From Helicostylum pulchrum (taxonomy: Eukaryota > Mucoromycota > Mucoromycetes > Mucorales > Mucoraceae): DNA of 64,000 nucleotides. Shown piece by piece: positions 34,059 through 45,734 of this stretch. A program made the translations under genes and the position numbers. Each line of letters opens with the position of its first letter. Within the stretch, counting starts at the first letter, position 1. The DNA is taken from positions 985,678-1,049,677 of the forward strand of contig JAIXMO010000002.1 in the NCBI GenBank assembly GCA_025677825.1, written 5' to 3'. Below the pieces are notes generated by a model. That model was not told the origin of the DNA. It made no database searches and saw nothing but the letters and a program-made list of their open reading frames with translations.

Positions 34059-34993
34059 TTAGATGGGGATAGTGACCAAAACATCATTTTCAGATCTAAA
34101 GAGATCCAATAATCTTTTGCTCATTTGTTTAGGATTAATAGGGATATTTACTTTACCGTTATGACGAGAGATGCTAAAACTCTCGGGTAGTCCGTCAATT
34201 TCCTATTTTGATAGGTTATTTTTCACTTATTACTCAGTAGAACATAATAACCAAACTTTTAAAATACCTCTTTAATTTGTGCAATAGCTTCTTCAATCGT
34301 TTCGTTCTTCAAGTACACAGAACCCAGTAAATTAGCATCTTCGCGTGCAGATAAATAAACCAATACCTCCAATTCTTCATTTGATGCTTTAGTAGCTATA
34401 TTTTTATGATTAAGATTTTACAGCACTTTCTTTTTTTTTCTCTTTTTTTTTACCTTCAGTCTGTGTAGTTTCGGCAACAGCAGGTTCAGGGTTATTTAAT
34501 AACTCGACGGCCTTTTGCTTTCTAACGATATTTTCAAGTTTATTTTCAGCAAATTCATCTGGCATCAGCCAAGTCTTTTCTAAGTCAGGGTTTTGGATAT
34601 AAGTAGGCACGATAGGAAGCGCAGGTTCAGGGCCGACAGATACATGTTCATCACCAACTGCTGAGCGTAAAATAGAAACAGCTTCTTCGTGGTTAGCAGC
34701 CAAATCTAAAGCAGTCTGTCCCTTATTTGTTTTAATTAAAGGGTCAGCTCCACTTTTCAATAAGGCAGTAATGACATTGACATGGCCTCTATGAGCAGCC
34801 CAGTGCATGGCTGTCCTGTCAAAATCATTAAAAACAAATATTGTTATAATAATAACGAAAGATCTTACCATCCGTTCATGGCATTTTGAGAGTTAAGATT
34901 GACACCTGAATGAGCCAAGTGAATAACAGCTTTGTAGTTACCTAAAGCTGCAACCTCTCTTAAGGTATGTTCACGTTCATCGTTAAACTGCAT
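34059..34993 (-). CDS. Ankyrin-repeat protein, ANKRD40-like
   Basis: Four exons (34869-34993, 34454-34815, 34268-34395, 34059-34202) give 252 residues. Residues about 5-100 hold ankyrin repeats: REVAALGNYKAVIHLAHSGV, then TAMHWAAHRGHVNVITALLK and GQTALDLAANHEEAVSILRS. A proline-rich linker and a short helical stretch follow. The last about 80 residues (EVLVYLSAREDANLLGSVYL, TIEEAIAQIKEEI, to VLVTIPI) look like the small beta-rich C-terminal domain of ANKRD40 proteins. Introns are 53-65 nt, GT-AG. The open frame continuing through the exon 2 donor ends in a poly-Lys tract and is not the real C-terminus. The molecular role is not established from the sequence. Confidence 0.75.
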
Positions 34994-35625
34994 ATTATAT
35001 TTTTTGTTGCTGTTTTAAACAAGAAACATGAAAAGAACACCAAGAACTTGAAAAAGTTTTATTACATAGATCTTGTTTGAGATTCCGAAAATAAAAGGCC
35101 TGTACACAGTGCTGGAGAAGCGGTCACTATGGTGTATCCATTAAAAACTAGACATTGACCTTACGCTATTATTCCGTATACATTAGCTGTACTGGCTATA
35201 AACTTTCCCTTGTAATCGAACTATTCACCGTCCTTACTGCACTATTACCATGTAGACGTTATCACGATCTAGTAAACAAAATTTATAGATATCGTGCATT
35301 ATTTTTCTTGGTGAAAGCAAAATCAGGTATCAACATAGTAGATGTGTCTTCGTTAATCAAGACATACGTCTTTACTGGTAATATTATTAAATTATTTACT
35401 CTAAAATACGTTACTTATAAAACCTCGTTGCTTTATAGCTAATTAACCCTATTCCGAGCTACGAGTTACTTCTTTCAAATAACAAGTTACGCCAATTAAA
35501 ATAGCATGAATGATATGTATTGTATGGGAATGATCTTAGAGCCGGATTACAAAAACCAAGACGACCTAAATTTTCAGATGAAAGATGAAATTCCACCACT
35601 ACTATACTATACTAGAATATTCTCC
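34994..35625. other. Intergenic, no supported gene
   Basis: The frame 35155-35442 is open for 95 codons but lacks any recognisable motif, neighbour or splice partner. Confidence 0.35.
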
Positions 35626-35973
35626 TTCGTCATTTGTCAAACATCCTCATAATATTCATGCAATTTCTAAATCCAGAGAAAAAGTACGTGTACTCCTGCA
35701 GAGAACATGTCCCAAGTTTGATTTTACTTTTATTATATTGAACAATACAACAAATGATGGTGATATTGAGGGTAAAGTCTGTGTCGATGAATTTTAGTTT
35801 TATGTGTTAGAATGGGGTTCTACCGCATCATTTGTCAGTGCCGGCATGGGATTACACTTGAATGATATAAAAAACAATAGGTAAATTAGTGTCTTGTATT
35901 TAATTGCACAGATGATAGTTAGACACTGATACGATAGCTGTATCAGCGTGGGATACGTTTACAGTTTTGTAAG
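35626..35973 (+). pseudogene. Truncated copy of the YeiH-family gene
   Basis: This stretch matches 44782-45125 of the intact gene at 43497-45138. Shared blocks include TTTGTCAAACATCCTC(A/G)TAA, TTGAACAATACAA and TCATTTGTCAGTGCCGGCAT (TCATTTGTCAGTATCGGTAT in the parent). Only the last about 115 codons are represented, and the frame is broken by a TAG and small indels. It has no start and cannot make the protein. The parent lies about 9 kb downstream in the same orientation. Confidence 0.8.
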
Positions 35974-36385
35974 AAATAAATAATATACGTTATCCCCATG
36001 TATCTTCATTTCCCACGTGAAATACTTTAACAACTGCGTAGAGCAGCAGTCAAGGAGATTTTAATTGAAGATATAAATTTTTCGCAGCACATTTTGCCTA
36101 TCGTTAATAATATAATTGATACACTGTTTTTTTTATGTATAAAAAAGAGTAGTCCGTGATGTATTTGGTCCTAATGAAAATTTATTTTTGTACAATAACA
36201 CAACCGCTTGAACAATCATTGTAAATAAGCAACAGTGGATTATCCTACCAAATAAGGCATTTAAATATTACGAGCACAGTTTAAATATATACGAATACGA
36301 TCAATCACCAGCGTATACAGCCATTATTGATAAGGAGAGGCCTCATATGTAACACCGGTCACAGAGTTATACCAATTGCCGTTCA
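35974..36385. other. Intergenic, no gene seen
   Basis: AT-rich with stops in all frames. Confidence 0.4.
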
Positions 36386-38302
36386 TTAATTCACACCAGC
36401 CGAACAAATCTTCAGGCCCTCTTCTGTCGAGCTCAGGCACTTCGGGACTGTTTTCCCCAATAATGATTTTTCAGTAAATAAACGGAGTCTTGGAGTGGTG
36501 TATAAGCCTGGAGGAATAACTGACTCGGTTCTTTTACCCGAAGGTGGCGTATAATAAGTAGGTCTTGTCAAAAGATCCATTCTATATTTGTTATTTCTTG
36601 AGACATTATCGCTGTTGAGCGAGACGGAGTGTACTCTCGTTACTTGATTAAAGAGTCCAACAAGTTCTACAGCTTCGGATTCATTACAGGCCTGTCAATG
36701 AAACAAGAAGTTAATGTTGAAATCTATATTTATCCATCAAAAATATCTTAAATTATTTTCTTACCACCAAGTACTCGAGGCTATTCAACGTATCAGTAAA
36801 ATCCTTTAGCTCTCCTAAGCTTTGAGGAAATGTCATCTCTTTTTGAGATATAGCAACATATAATCCTTCTTTGAAAAGGTGGACCGACATCAAACGAGCT
36901 TCCAGTCCAGCGAATTGAATAATCCAACCAATAGCATTTTCACCCATACCGGCTTCAACATGATGATCAAGTATTTCTTTGGCTTCTCGGATATATTTAC
37001 TTCTATCGTGAGTAAGCTTGTCAGCGTCATTAGCATCGATTGCTACTTCTCCGGAACAAAGATCGATCTCTTTCCCTTCATAATCCAACAATAGCCTTAC
37101 ATCAATTTTAAAGCCTTTAACTCTTACTTGATCAGAATATCGAAATTGATTTCTTTAGACGTAAATGAGTTTGTTGTTTCTCCTTTCTTCATCCTTGCAA
37201 TTTTCTGATGAGGACAAGCTTCTTGATAATTGGGAACCAAACATCATAAACATCTTGTTCTGATACTGATAATCGTCCATTAATAACACTATCGATAATG
37301 CCAGAGTCTTCGTAAAAGATGTTTACTCTATAAAGAATAATGAGTATTTTGTTTTTAGACAAATAATGAAATCTAGTCATCACTTACACATGTTTAAAGA
37401 TTTCAAGGTATGCATAAAGAGTTTCGCTGGTTGAATCCAGGCTTTGTATTTTTGATATGTACTTTAAAGTAATAAATGGTACTTTCTTAGTAGCTAAATC
37501 CACTACCATATTCCACTTTTCTGAAACCAGTACAGGTGTAGATAATTCCTTACGCGATTTATACTTGGAATAAAAGTACTCATATAAGCATTCGAATTCT
37601 TTTTCCGAGAAGAGATACGACTGATAGTTGTCAAGTTTGTTGGTTAGATCCAAAGTCGAACCAAGGCCCATGTCCATAACAAATTTAGATTCGGCACTCA
37701 TATCATAACCTTTTATATAATCATCATGTAATTTAACAGCTTCTTCTTTTATTCTACGACCGATCGATTCTGATTCATTCTCACAAGTAAAAATGTTATC
37801 TATGTTTGATAGTTCAGGTACAAGTGGAAGTGTTGGTGATATCGATGGTCCAGGTACAGGTGAAAATGCTGGTGATATTATTGATGGCGATGATATTGAT
37901 ATTGATGGTATTATTTATCTCCTTTGATTTTTCACGTTTTAAATGCAGGCTAGTACGTATAAGTCTTCCAAGTTCTGCTTTATTGTTGGGAAAAGACCAA
38001 TACTCTCTGCATGATTTACTATATTTTGAAAGTTCAACATTTTCATAAAAGGACTTCGTTACCTCTGAAAAAAAATTGAGAATATGACGCATAACAGATT
38101 CAGCAGATACTTGCAAAGTTTCATGATTAATAGCATTATCCACCAATAAAACAAGATTGGTCCAGTCTTTCACTTTGAGATCACTTAAAACAGGAATTAT
38201 CTTTCTTCTAAGACAATCGTCATGACTTAACATGAACTCCGGATTTATGTTAACCACAACTGACTTCTTGTTAACTTTAGCTGCTGATTTGGATTTAGCC
38301 AT
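36386..38302 (-). pseudogene. Broken lineage-specific gene with D/E-rich core
   Basis: From ATG 38302 the frame encodes MAKSKSAAKVNKKSVVVNIN and a helical domain to EKSKEIN. A one-base shift near 37910 opens a Pro/Ser/Ile-rich linker (SISPTLPLVPELSNIDN) and a second helical region (SAESKFVMDMGLGSTLDLTN). A 56-nt intron near 37329-37385 leads to FYEDSGIIDSVINGRLSVSE and DVYDVWFPIIKK. Two further shifts follow near 37195 and 37130 before GFKIDVRLLLDYEGKEIDLC and SGEVAIDANDADKL, then an intron (about 36692-36766) and a final exon ending at 36386 (YRMDLLTRPTYYTPPSGKRT). The LDYEGKEIDLCSGEVA core alternates strands and acids like PD-(D/E)XK nucleases, but this is inference. Three frameshifts make it a pseudogene. 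Confidence 0.5.
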
Positions 38303-38689
38303 ATTAATTGGGAAGGAAGAGCGGGAAAAAATTATAGAAATAAAAAAGGTATCGTTTTATATTTTTTTTTTGCGGGTTTGTCATTGGCCAATTGTTGTCT
38401 TCGCGTCGGATTCTGAAGTGGTACAAGCTCTCCACGCTTTATTTTCAGATTAGAGCATCTCCAGCCGTCGCTACTAAACTGGTTTTACAGAGTAGTTTTT
38501 TTTTTTATTTCCCACTCCAGCCGTCTCTAGTAGGATCTGTAGAACCAGATCTCTTTTCCGAATCTACTGAACCACAGATTTCTAGTAGAGTCTACTAACT
38601 TCGAGATCCGACAAATTATTTCTATAATAGGCGTTTGTTTTTATATTTTGTGAGTATATTTTGTGAGTAAAGTTTTACGTAGTAGAAAA

Positions 38690-38724
<35 letters not shown>

Positions 38725-39296
38725 AGAGGGTAATATATGATTTAGTATCTATTTCCGTAAACGTTCATGTAAACAAAAGATTATAATCTTTTATTTATAA
38801 AATAAAAAGATATATACATTTATTACTAGTAAAAATTGGTATGGTTAAATTGCTATAGATATGGATTATATTTTCGAAAGGTAAAGCTAATTTATTTCAT
38901 GCATTTTTCCTTACAAAAAAACGAAAAAACATTATTTGATATCTGTGTGAGAAAAAAACATGTTATCTATATAATCGAAATGAGATGGTTTTTTTTTTGT
39001 AAACAAATGTTAGTTATTTTAAAAACCTGTTTGCTTGAGTAGATATGAAGTAATTAAGATGTATTTTTTTTTTTTTGCAAACACTTTCGCTTTTTTTTTC
39101 GTACTTACTTTAACAGTATTACCTCATCCCATGAGGAAATATCAATCGATGCAGTCGAAAGACGGGACATTAGTTGTAGAGTGATAGTTAAAGGTGAAAA
39201 GAGTAAAAAAAAAAAAGGAAAAGTATGTCTAATTTGTACTACCTTCCTTTTTTTTTGCATGATTTGTTTACTTTTCCCCAGTAAAAAATTTTTTTC
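38303..39296. other. Gene-free region with long T tract
   Basis: A T33 tract lies at about 38690-38722. The segment 38455-38595 repeats the words CCAGCCGTC and TCTAGTAG and contains AGAGCATCTCCAGCCG, a terminal-repeat-like word, but I cannot define an element. No gene is seen. Confidence 0.4.
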
Positions 39297-39502
39297 TCTA
39301 AATAAGACAGTTCCCGTAAAAGCATGAGATTATCTATCGCCATCACTATATGAAAAATATCTCTGTTGTTTATACCTATGATGGAGCTAACTTTTTTCTC
39401 TTATCAAGTTTCTAAATAAGACAGTTCCCGTAAAAACATGAGATTATATATCGTCATCACTATATGAAAACTATCTCCGTTGTTTATACCTATGATGTAG
39501 CA
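39297..39502. repeat. Direct duplication of a 92-bp unit
   Basis: Copy 1 (39297-39388) and copy 2 (39411-39502) start TCTAAATAAGACAGTTCCCG and end with TTGTTTATACCTATGATG. They differ at about seven to nine positions and are separated by 22 bp. Neither is coding. Confidence 0.85.
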
Positions 39503-39615
39503 TATCCGAATAAAAAAAAAAATTTTAAGTTTATTTACGTGAACCTGGCGCGAAAACCTGGTATGCGTATTTTTCTCGTTTTTTTTTTAATAAATCACTT
39601 TGACTTTAAATCACA

Positions 39616-41231
39616 ATGACAAAATCAGTTAGAGTGAAAGGAGTACATAGAGATTACTGTTACTATTCTTGGTTACAACAATCACTCTTGTCTGATACGC
39701 CTTGCTTGGACTACTTTTCTTTTGCCAATGAAGTAAATAACAACCGAAGAACAACAAATGCTCTCTACGCAGATCTTCTTCGAACTATAACTTCGCAAAA
39801 ACAAACTAAAAAAGTATATAAAGCTGCATCGGAATCTTTGTCGAAGTATAAGGTAGTATTGGAAAATCGTAAGCTTGAGAAAAACTAACCGTTAACGAAA
39901 CAGGACAGAGAAATGGCTCCCCCTTTTAATACATTCAAAGAAGACTATGGAAATTACTGGGGAAAAAGAAAGCAAGACGAAGCCAAGGAGCATCAGCAAA
40001 TAACAGACCAGCAGCAAAGTACTTTAAACAGTATTAATAGTATGGCACTAACGAGTTTAGAGAACTATGCTACTCAAGTAAGCTGTCGTTAAGTTTTTGT
40101 AAAGTTAATATTAGTCGTATTAAATATTTTTAAAACTACAAGGTTTATGACGATATCAGGTGTTATAGTAACGACGATGATATTGAAATGGTACAAAATA
40201 TAATGTCCACCTCCAAGCTATTATCGTCCGACCTGTAAGCTAAGATGTGTTTATCTATTATGTCGGTATTGTGTACTTACTATGTATTAAATATCAAAAG
40301 AGTTTGCCATATAGAAGTGATTGACCTTACTTCTGAAACTATACGTGAAATGCTAGAGCAATTAGACCCTCAAATGCATTCAGGAATCATGTTAGCTTCC
40401 ACCATCACTCCCTTTACTATGTCTGAATATGGTTTAGAGATCATAAATGCCTTTTCTGGTACGAGTCCCTCAAGGATGGCACTACGAAAAACGTTAATTG
40501 AGTATGGACCGAAGCTTTACCATGTTAATATCGTAAACGCTGACAGGGCCTTCGTAGAGGTCACAGTTCGTCACTTGTATGTTTTTTTTGTAGCATTAAA
40601 ATTTGGTCCTCAAGTATATTTCTTATAGCATGGATTTTATGGACAGTAACAGAAACCCACTGCTATTCCCTACTAACGAACGCTCTGCTTGTATTGATAC
40701 CACTGCATTTATTATAAATAGGTTATTTATCTCTCACAATGACATTGTAAAGCTTAACTGGATTGAGTGTGAGCACTGTACAACTTCTACCAGAAAGTGG
40801 GACGGTATTCTTATTAAAGTCGATGACCATGTTGTGTCAACTTGTTTGATTGAGTTTGCAGGAGGAATACAATGCAATTCAATTAGTACGAAAGAGAAAA
40901 GCGACACCACAAAACTCTACAAGAATATGAAGAAGATCATTAAAAACTTGCCAGATAACATCCCCAAAAGGGTTTACTGTGTTAGATTTTTCGGTAAGCG
41001 AGATTATCATAATTTAGAATAATCTATTCTAACTTAACCATAATGATAGATTCCTCTCTCTTCTTTGAAGAATTGTTCATGTTCGAGAATAAGTTTTACA
41101 GGAATGAACATGCTAAAATTGTATGACCTACAACACTTGAATTGATGAAGAAGTATGTTGAAGCTGTCCCAAAACTTTTTTCTTGGAAGCATGCAGTGTT
41201 AAACCAAACCTTGGAGTTTAAACAAAAGTAA
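39616..41231 (+). pseudogene. Lineage-specific multi-exon gene with two in-frame stops
   Basis: From ATG 39616 the frame reads VKGVHRDYCYYSWLQQSLLS and KVYKAASESLSKYKVVLENR, meets TAA at 39886-39888, then continues in the same frame as APPFNTFKEDYGNYWGKRKQ. Four GT-AG introns follow: 40078-40141, 40236-40302, about 40576-40628, and about 40995-41050. Exons encode VCHIEVIDLTSETIREMLEQ, FMDSNRNPLLFPTNERSACI, and KWDGILIKVDDHVV followed by TCLIEFAGG. The last exon is interrupted by TGA at 41124-41126 but stays open to 41231. An ATG at 39913 could instead start a separate gene. The WDGILIKVDD...IEFAGG core is reminiscent of nuclease folds. Apart from the two stops, all splice phases agree. Confidence 0.55.
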
Positions 41232-41644
41232 CAAAACAAAAAAAATGAAAGCTACGCTTCTGATCATATGTTATACAATTACACCAAACTGGTGGACAAA
41301 GAATACCCTCCTCATTCTTTTTGTAATAGTTTTTTTTTTATTCTTTTTTTATAATTATATTTAAAGTATCATAATCAGTTTCATAGTTTAGTTTATATTT
41401 CCCTTGTAGAAATCATAAAAATAACCATTTTATTCATGTATCATTAAAGTTGATTGAGGTTAGGAAAGCCTGTAAAAGAATCCATCAACATGAACAGGAA
41501 TACACAGGGAATGCCAGATGCAATCTCTCTTTATTTGCAAATCTAGTATAAAAAAAAAAAGACACATTAGTTTAAAACATTTTGGTTTACAAGACAATTA
41601 ACTTAACTTTTTTTTTTTTAAAAAAAAAAGGTGGGGCGAAGACG
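41232..41644. other. Intergenic, T/A tracts
   Basis: No gene is seen; a T12A10 tract lies at about 41610-41631. Confidence 0.4.
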
Positions 41645-41920
41645 CCTCTGTGTAATATCCTCAAAATATATAGAGGACAAGAATCGCCGCAACTCGGGTC
41701 TTAACAGAGGGAGTATTAATAAGCAGCTAACAAAGGGTAAAAGACCATTCCAATAAAGACGTCCGGATCTGATTGTCTTCTAAACAACGCTCTGTACAGT
41801 ACCTTCAAAATAAATTGAGGTTAAGGATCGCTACACGCTCGGGTCTTTACAGAGGGAGCCTTAATGTGCATCTAGCAGAGTCTGAAAAAAGCCATTCCAA
41901 TAAAGAGGAATGCTTTTTTT
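41645..41920 (+). ncRNA. Pair of tandem structured RNA-like repeats (candidate)
   Basis: Two imperfect copies start at 41645 and 41790 (offset about 145 bp). Each has an outer stem: CCTCTGT (41645-41651) with ACAGAGG (41704-41710) in copy 1, and CTCTGTA (41790-41796) with TACAGAG (41848-41854) in copy 2. The stems are shifted by one position yet fully paired. Each encloses an inner CCTC/GAGG-type stem and the shared word CGGGTCTT(A/T)ACAGAGGGAG. Both end with CCATTCCAATAAAGA; in copy 2 this folds with GGAATG (41907-41912) and is followed by T7, resembling a Pol III stop. No protein frame is shared between copies. The strand is inferred from the T-tract. I do not recognise the RNA class. Confidence 0.4.
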
Positions 41921-43496
41921 GTTGTTATTCCCACAAAGAAAAAAAAAAAGAAAAAGAGAAGGGTTTATCTACATGGTCGATTCAAAATAGTGTGATGTAT
42001 AATTTTTTTATTTTTATCGGCGTTCATGCATTTTTTTGAAATTTGTTACTTTTGTAACAGTGAAAAAAAAATGCTGCCAAGTTATACAAAATAAAAAGAA
42101 GAAAGAGACATTTTTATTTTATGCAAGCATTTGCTCAATGGTTTTAGTAGGCGGTGAGATAAAAAAAAGAGACAAGCTCCAGGACAGGTATAACTATCTT
42201 GTTGTAACAAAAGTGATGGACACAAGTGGGAGGATATTACATTGAGAATTGACATACACGGCTATTATCTCTTGGCATTTTTTTATAAACTAGCCAGACA
42301 TCTGTCGATTAACCAAGGATTTGGTGCACTTTAATCTATTTATGTCGATCTATAATGACCGAGCCTAACATTGACATACTTGTAATAAAGTTTAAAACCA
42401 CTTTTATAATAATAACCAGACTACATTTTTTTTAGCTTAGTTTAGTTTAGTTTATAGTATAATATCAGTATCGATTGACTCTATGTTTAGTTGTAATTAA
42501 ATCAGTTTGTATTATGTAATAAACAAGTACCCGAAATACAACTGATTTTTCTTTCTTTGATTCACACGAAGAGGGTGTAACACTATTTAAAAAGTTTTTA
42601 TTTTATTTCCCAGCTTTCTTTACCATATCCAGTCGGTAGAACCGCTGATAGGTCTGTGATCTATTAAAGTACCAGGAGCAAAGTACAATTATGGCAAAAT
42701 ATACCATAATACTATTTCGATGTAAATCCAGGCTTGTATAGTCTAGGAGAGGTAGCCTAGACCTGTCCCTAAAATGATACGACTCTCTTGTCTGTAAAAC
42801 GAGAATGTGATGGTTTGTAAACAGCTGTATGTTTGCTTATCTTTTATTATTATCTGTTAAGTGAAAGAGCACTAGTATTCACCCGAAAAAAAAAGAGAGA
42901 GAGATATAGAGATAGAGAATGTTACCATTGAGGATTAGCGTACCTTCATTTGTAAATTTTATTTCTGTAACCGAAATCTATCGTTTACAAGTTTACGCGG
43001 GACAAAACTTATTCTCGTATGATTCCGACACAACAAATGAATAACGGAGGCCTCGCAAAAATAACTCTTGTGTAACTTGTCTGTAACTTGAATCTATCCT
43101 GGGAAAAAAGTTACTTATGAAGTAAGTCGTCATATTCGTCATGAGCATTGTTCGGTTCCCATTTATTGTATTCTGCCTTTTAATAAACCTCCAACTCTAG
43201 TTTTTTTTTGAAATTTTTTATGTAAACTGAAATTTTTTTTCTCACATTTAGTCGCTTACACCTTATGCCTCTTTTTTCTTCTCACATGGCTTATCTGGTC
43301 AACCGTACCGTGAGTAACTTGGCTCCCAAGGCAGGTGCACACGAAATTATTCTCTTCGTTTTATTTTATCTGGGGCAGTTTCGATCCCGTTTTACTGGGT
43401 TTAAAGCAGGAGTCACAAAAAATTTGGATTAAAAGTCAAAAGAGAAAAAAAAAGTACTTTTTAACTTTCTTTAACTTATTGTATATATATCTTATT
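41921..43496. other. Gene-free region upstream of the YeiH-family gene
   Basis: The frames 41773-42039 and 42036-42245 run through the repeats and A-tracts and are not credible. A short hairpin, TAGTCTAGGAGAGG with CCTAGAC, lies near 42738-42761. Nothing else is identified. Confidence 0.4.
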
Positions 43497-45138
43497 ATGA
43501 GTAAAACGACAGCGTTAGAAACGAGATCCGCCATAGAATTAAAGCCGTATAATCATTCAAGTGGTGATAGCGACAGTGCTGGAGAAGAGATAGTCTCAAC
43601 CTTATCATCGCCCGAAATACCTGCCCAGAAAAAAGCAGCATGGTTCAAAATGTCATGGTTACTTTGGTGGAATTCGGAAGAATGGTGGTCTTGCTGGATT
43701 GGATTGATTTTCTTTGGATGTGTTGCATCTGCTGTCAAACACGATATACCTTCTCCTGAATTTTTACCCTGGAGTGAAAACCCATTTTTAACTTTTGCAA
43801 CTATTGGTAATTGTGCTTTACCTGTTATCTGTGTTGCTATGGGTTTAATGCTTTGGGTATCAATGGCTGCTACTAATGCACCCAACTGGAAAAAGTTTCC
43901 TTACGGTTATGCTGTTGTATTTTTCATTGCTTTAATTAGTAAGATGCTTGCTAGTAACGGTAATATAAATGATGAGTCATATATTTTACTCTTTTCTTTT
44001 CTCATCTTTTTTTTTCTATCTAGTAATCCTTAAAAAGGGAAGTATTGGAGATTCAATTTGGGCAATTATTTTAGGTTGTTTCCTTCGAAATATGTTACCT
44101 TTTTTCACCAAAAGTTCTATTATTCCTCCATGGCTTAAAACTGCACAACAAACAGAATTATACATTGCAGTGAGTTTAGTGTTACTCTGTATTGATATTA
44201 CCGTGTTAAAGCCTCTCGCTCCTCGTGCATTGTTCGTCTCCTGGATAGATACACCCACTCTATTTCTTGTTGTAGCGTATTTTGGAACAAAAGTTCTTAA
44301 AATAGAAACCCAGACTTCTATTATTATGTCTGGTGCGACCTTCATTTGTGGTTCATCTGCCGCTATTGCGCTGGCGTCTAGTATGGGTGTCCCTCACAAG
44401 ACGGAAATGCCTATTGCTATTATCTCTATTTTCACAATTCCTAGTATCATTGCATTGCCTTATGTAGCTAAAAGTTTAGAATTCTCGCCTACAGTTAGTG
44501 GAGCTTGGTTTGGTGGTTGTGTTGATTCTACTGGTGCAGTTATTGCCGCTGCCAGTATTTATGGTGACCAAGATGCCATCAATACTTCTGCCGTTGTAAA
44601 GATGATGCAGAACGTTTTAATTGGTCCCCTCTCTGTATTAATGGCATGGGGCTGGTCCCGTTATGAATTACAAGCTGCTTATAAACGTGAAGACGATGCA
44701 ATGCTTGCAAATGAAAACACAGACGAAGCTGTGGTACAAGAAGATCCCACTACTGCGGGACAAGAAGATTGCAACACACCATCTGTCAAACATCCTCGTA
44801 ACATTCATGCTCCTTCTAAACCCAGAGATAAAGCATACATTCTCTTATGGAAAAGATTCCCTAAATTTGTTATCGGTTTTATCATCACAGCTGTATTGTT
44901 CAATACAACCATTGATAGTGATATCGAAGTCAGAGCTCGTGTAAACGAATTCTGTTTCTATATATCAGAATGGTTTTCTACTTTGTCATTTGTCAGTATC
45001 GGTATGGGATTGCATTTAAATGACATGAAGAATAATATTCACAGTTTGGGTAAATTAATCACGTTATATATCGTTGCGCAAATGGTAGATATTGTTGCAA
45101 CTGGTGTATTAGCATGGACTGCTTTCACATATTTATAG
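43497..45138 (+). CDS. YeiH/UPF0324-family multi-pass membrane protein
   Basis: Exon 1 (43497-43959) and exon 2 (44024-45138), joined across a 64-nt intron, give 525 residues. The protein has about 10-11 hydrophobic segments. Family signatures are GATFICGSSAAIALASSMG (compare GASICGSSAIAA in bacterial YeiH) and AWFGGCVDSTGAVIAAASIY. It belongs to the conserved family of putative transporters or anion exporters that is common in bacteria and patchy in fungi. A hydrophilic, acidic loop (about residues 375-425) interrupts the membrane domain. The substrate is unknown. A truncated duplicate lies at 35626-35973. The ATG at 43497 is the first after a T/A tract and gives a Ser/Glu-rich cytosolic leader. 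Confidence 0.88.
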
Positions 45139-45734
45139 AAAAAAAAAGTGTACATATATCCCCCCTCATCTCTTCATTTACCACACTACACTAAGCATTA
45201 TAATAATTTTTTCACTTTTTAGAAATATCTTTTTTTTAATACTTTGTGCTAGCCTTGACAGAAAAAGGCTTAGCTTTTACTTCTTTCAATGTGAACGCCA
45301 AATAAATAAATTTAGCGAGTGCCACGAATCATATTTTCCTTTTTGTTAAAACAGTGTACGAGCGAACGTGTTTTGGATAGTTAGAATCTACCAAAGAGAA
45401 CTGCCACTGCCGCTTTTTAATTTGAATTCAAGTACCATAGTATACGCTTGTTGAAAGTTTAGTATATATTTTTTTTTTCAAGAGATGTAGCATTTAACTG
45501 ACAACCAGAGTTGACTGTTCTATCCCTCGAAGAGGGAGAAAAACAGAGATTTCGTAAAATATTGTAAGTCTGTAAGCCCGCAGGGCGACACGTAGCAAGC
45601 GAAAAAATCAGCATTGATTAAATACATCGCATGAGCAAATATAGACTCTGTGTTTTATCATAAGTAAGTAATAAAGCTAATCTTTTTTTTTTTTACTGTA
45701 TATACCAATATCATTTTTTTCTTTTTACTGTGTA
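45139..45734. other. Intergenic, repeat-like scraps
   Basis: No gene is seen. The stretch 45495-45605 shares words and order with 2520-2620 (ctgac(a/c)accgag/agagttg..., tcgaagaggga) and may be a worn repeat. Confidence 0.35.

Noticed and set aside
38455..38595. hAT/Harbinger-type MITE
   Set aside because: The word AGAGCATCTCCAGCCG is suggestive, but no matching inverted end or target duplication could be found.
43376..43400. Possible tRNA T-arm (TTCGATCCC)
   Set aside because: There is no A-box, acceptor stem or cloverleaf around it. No tRNA was found in the window.
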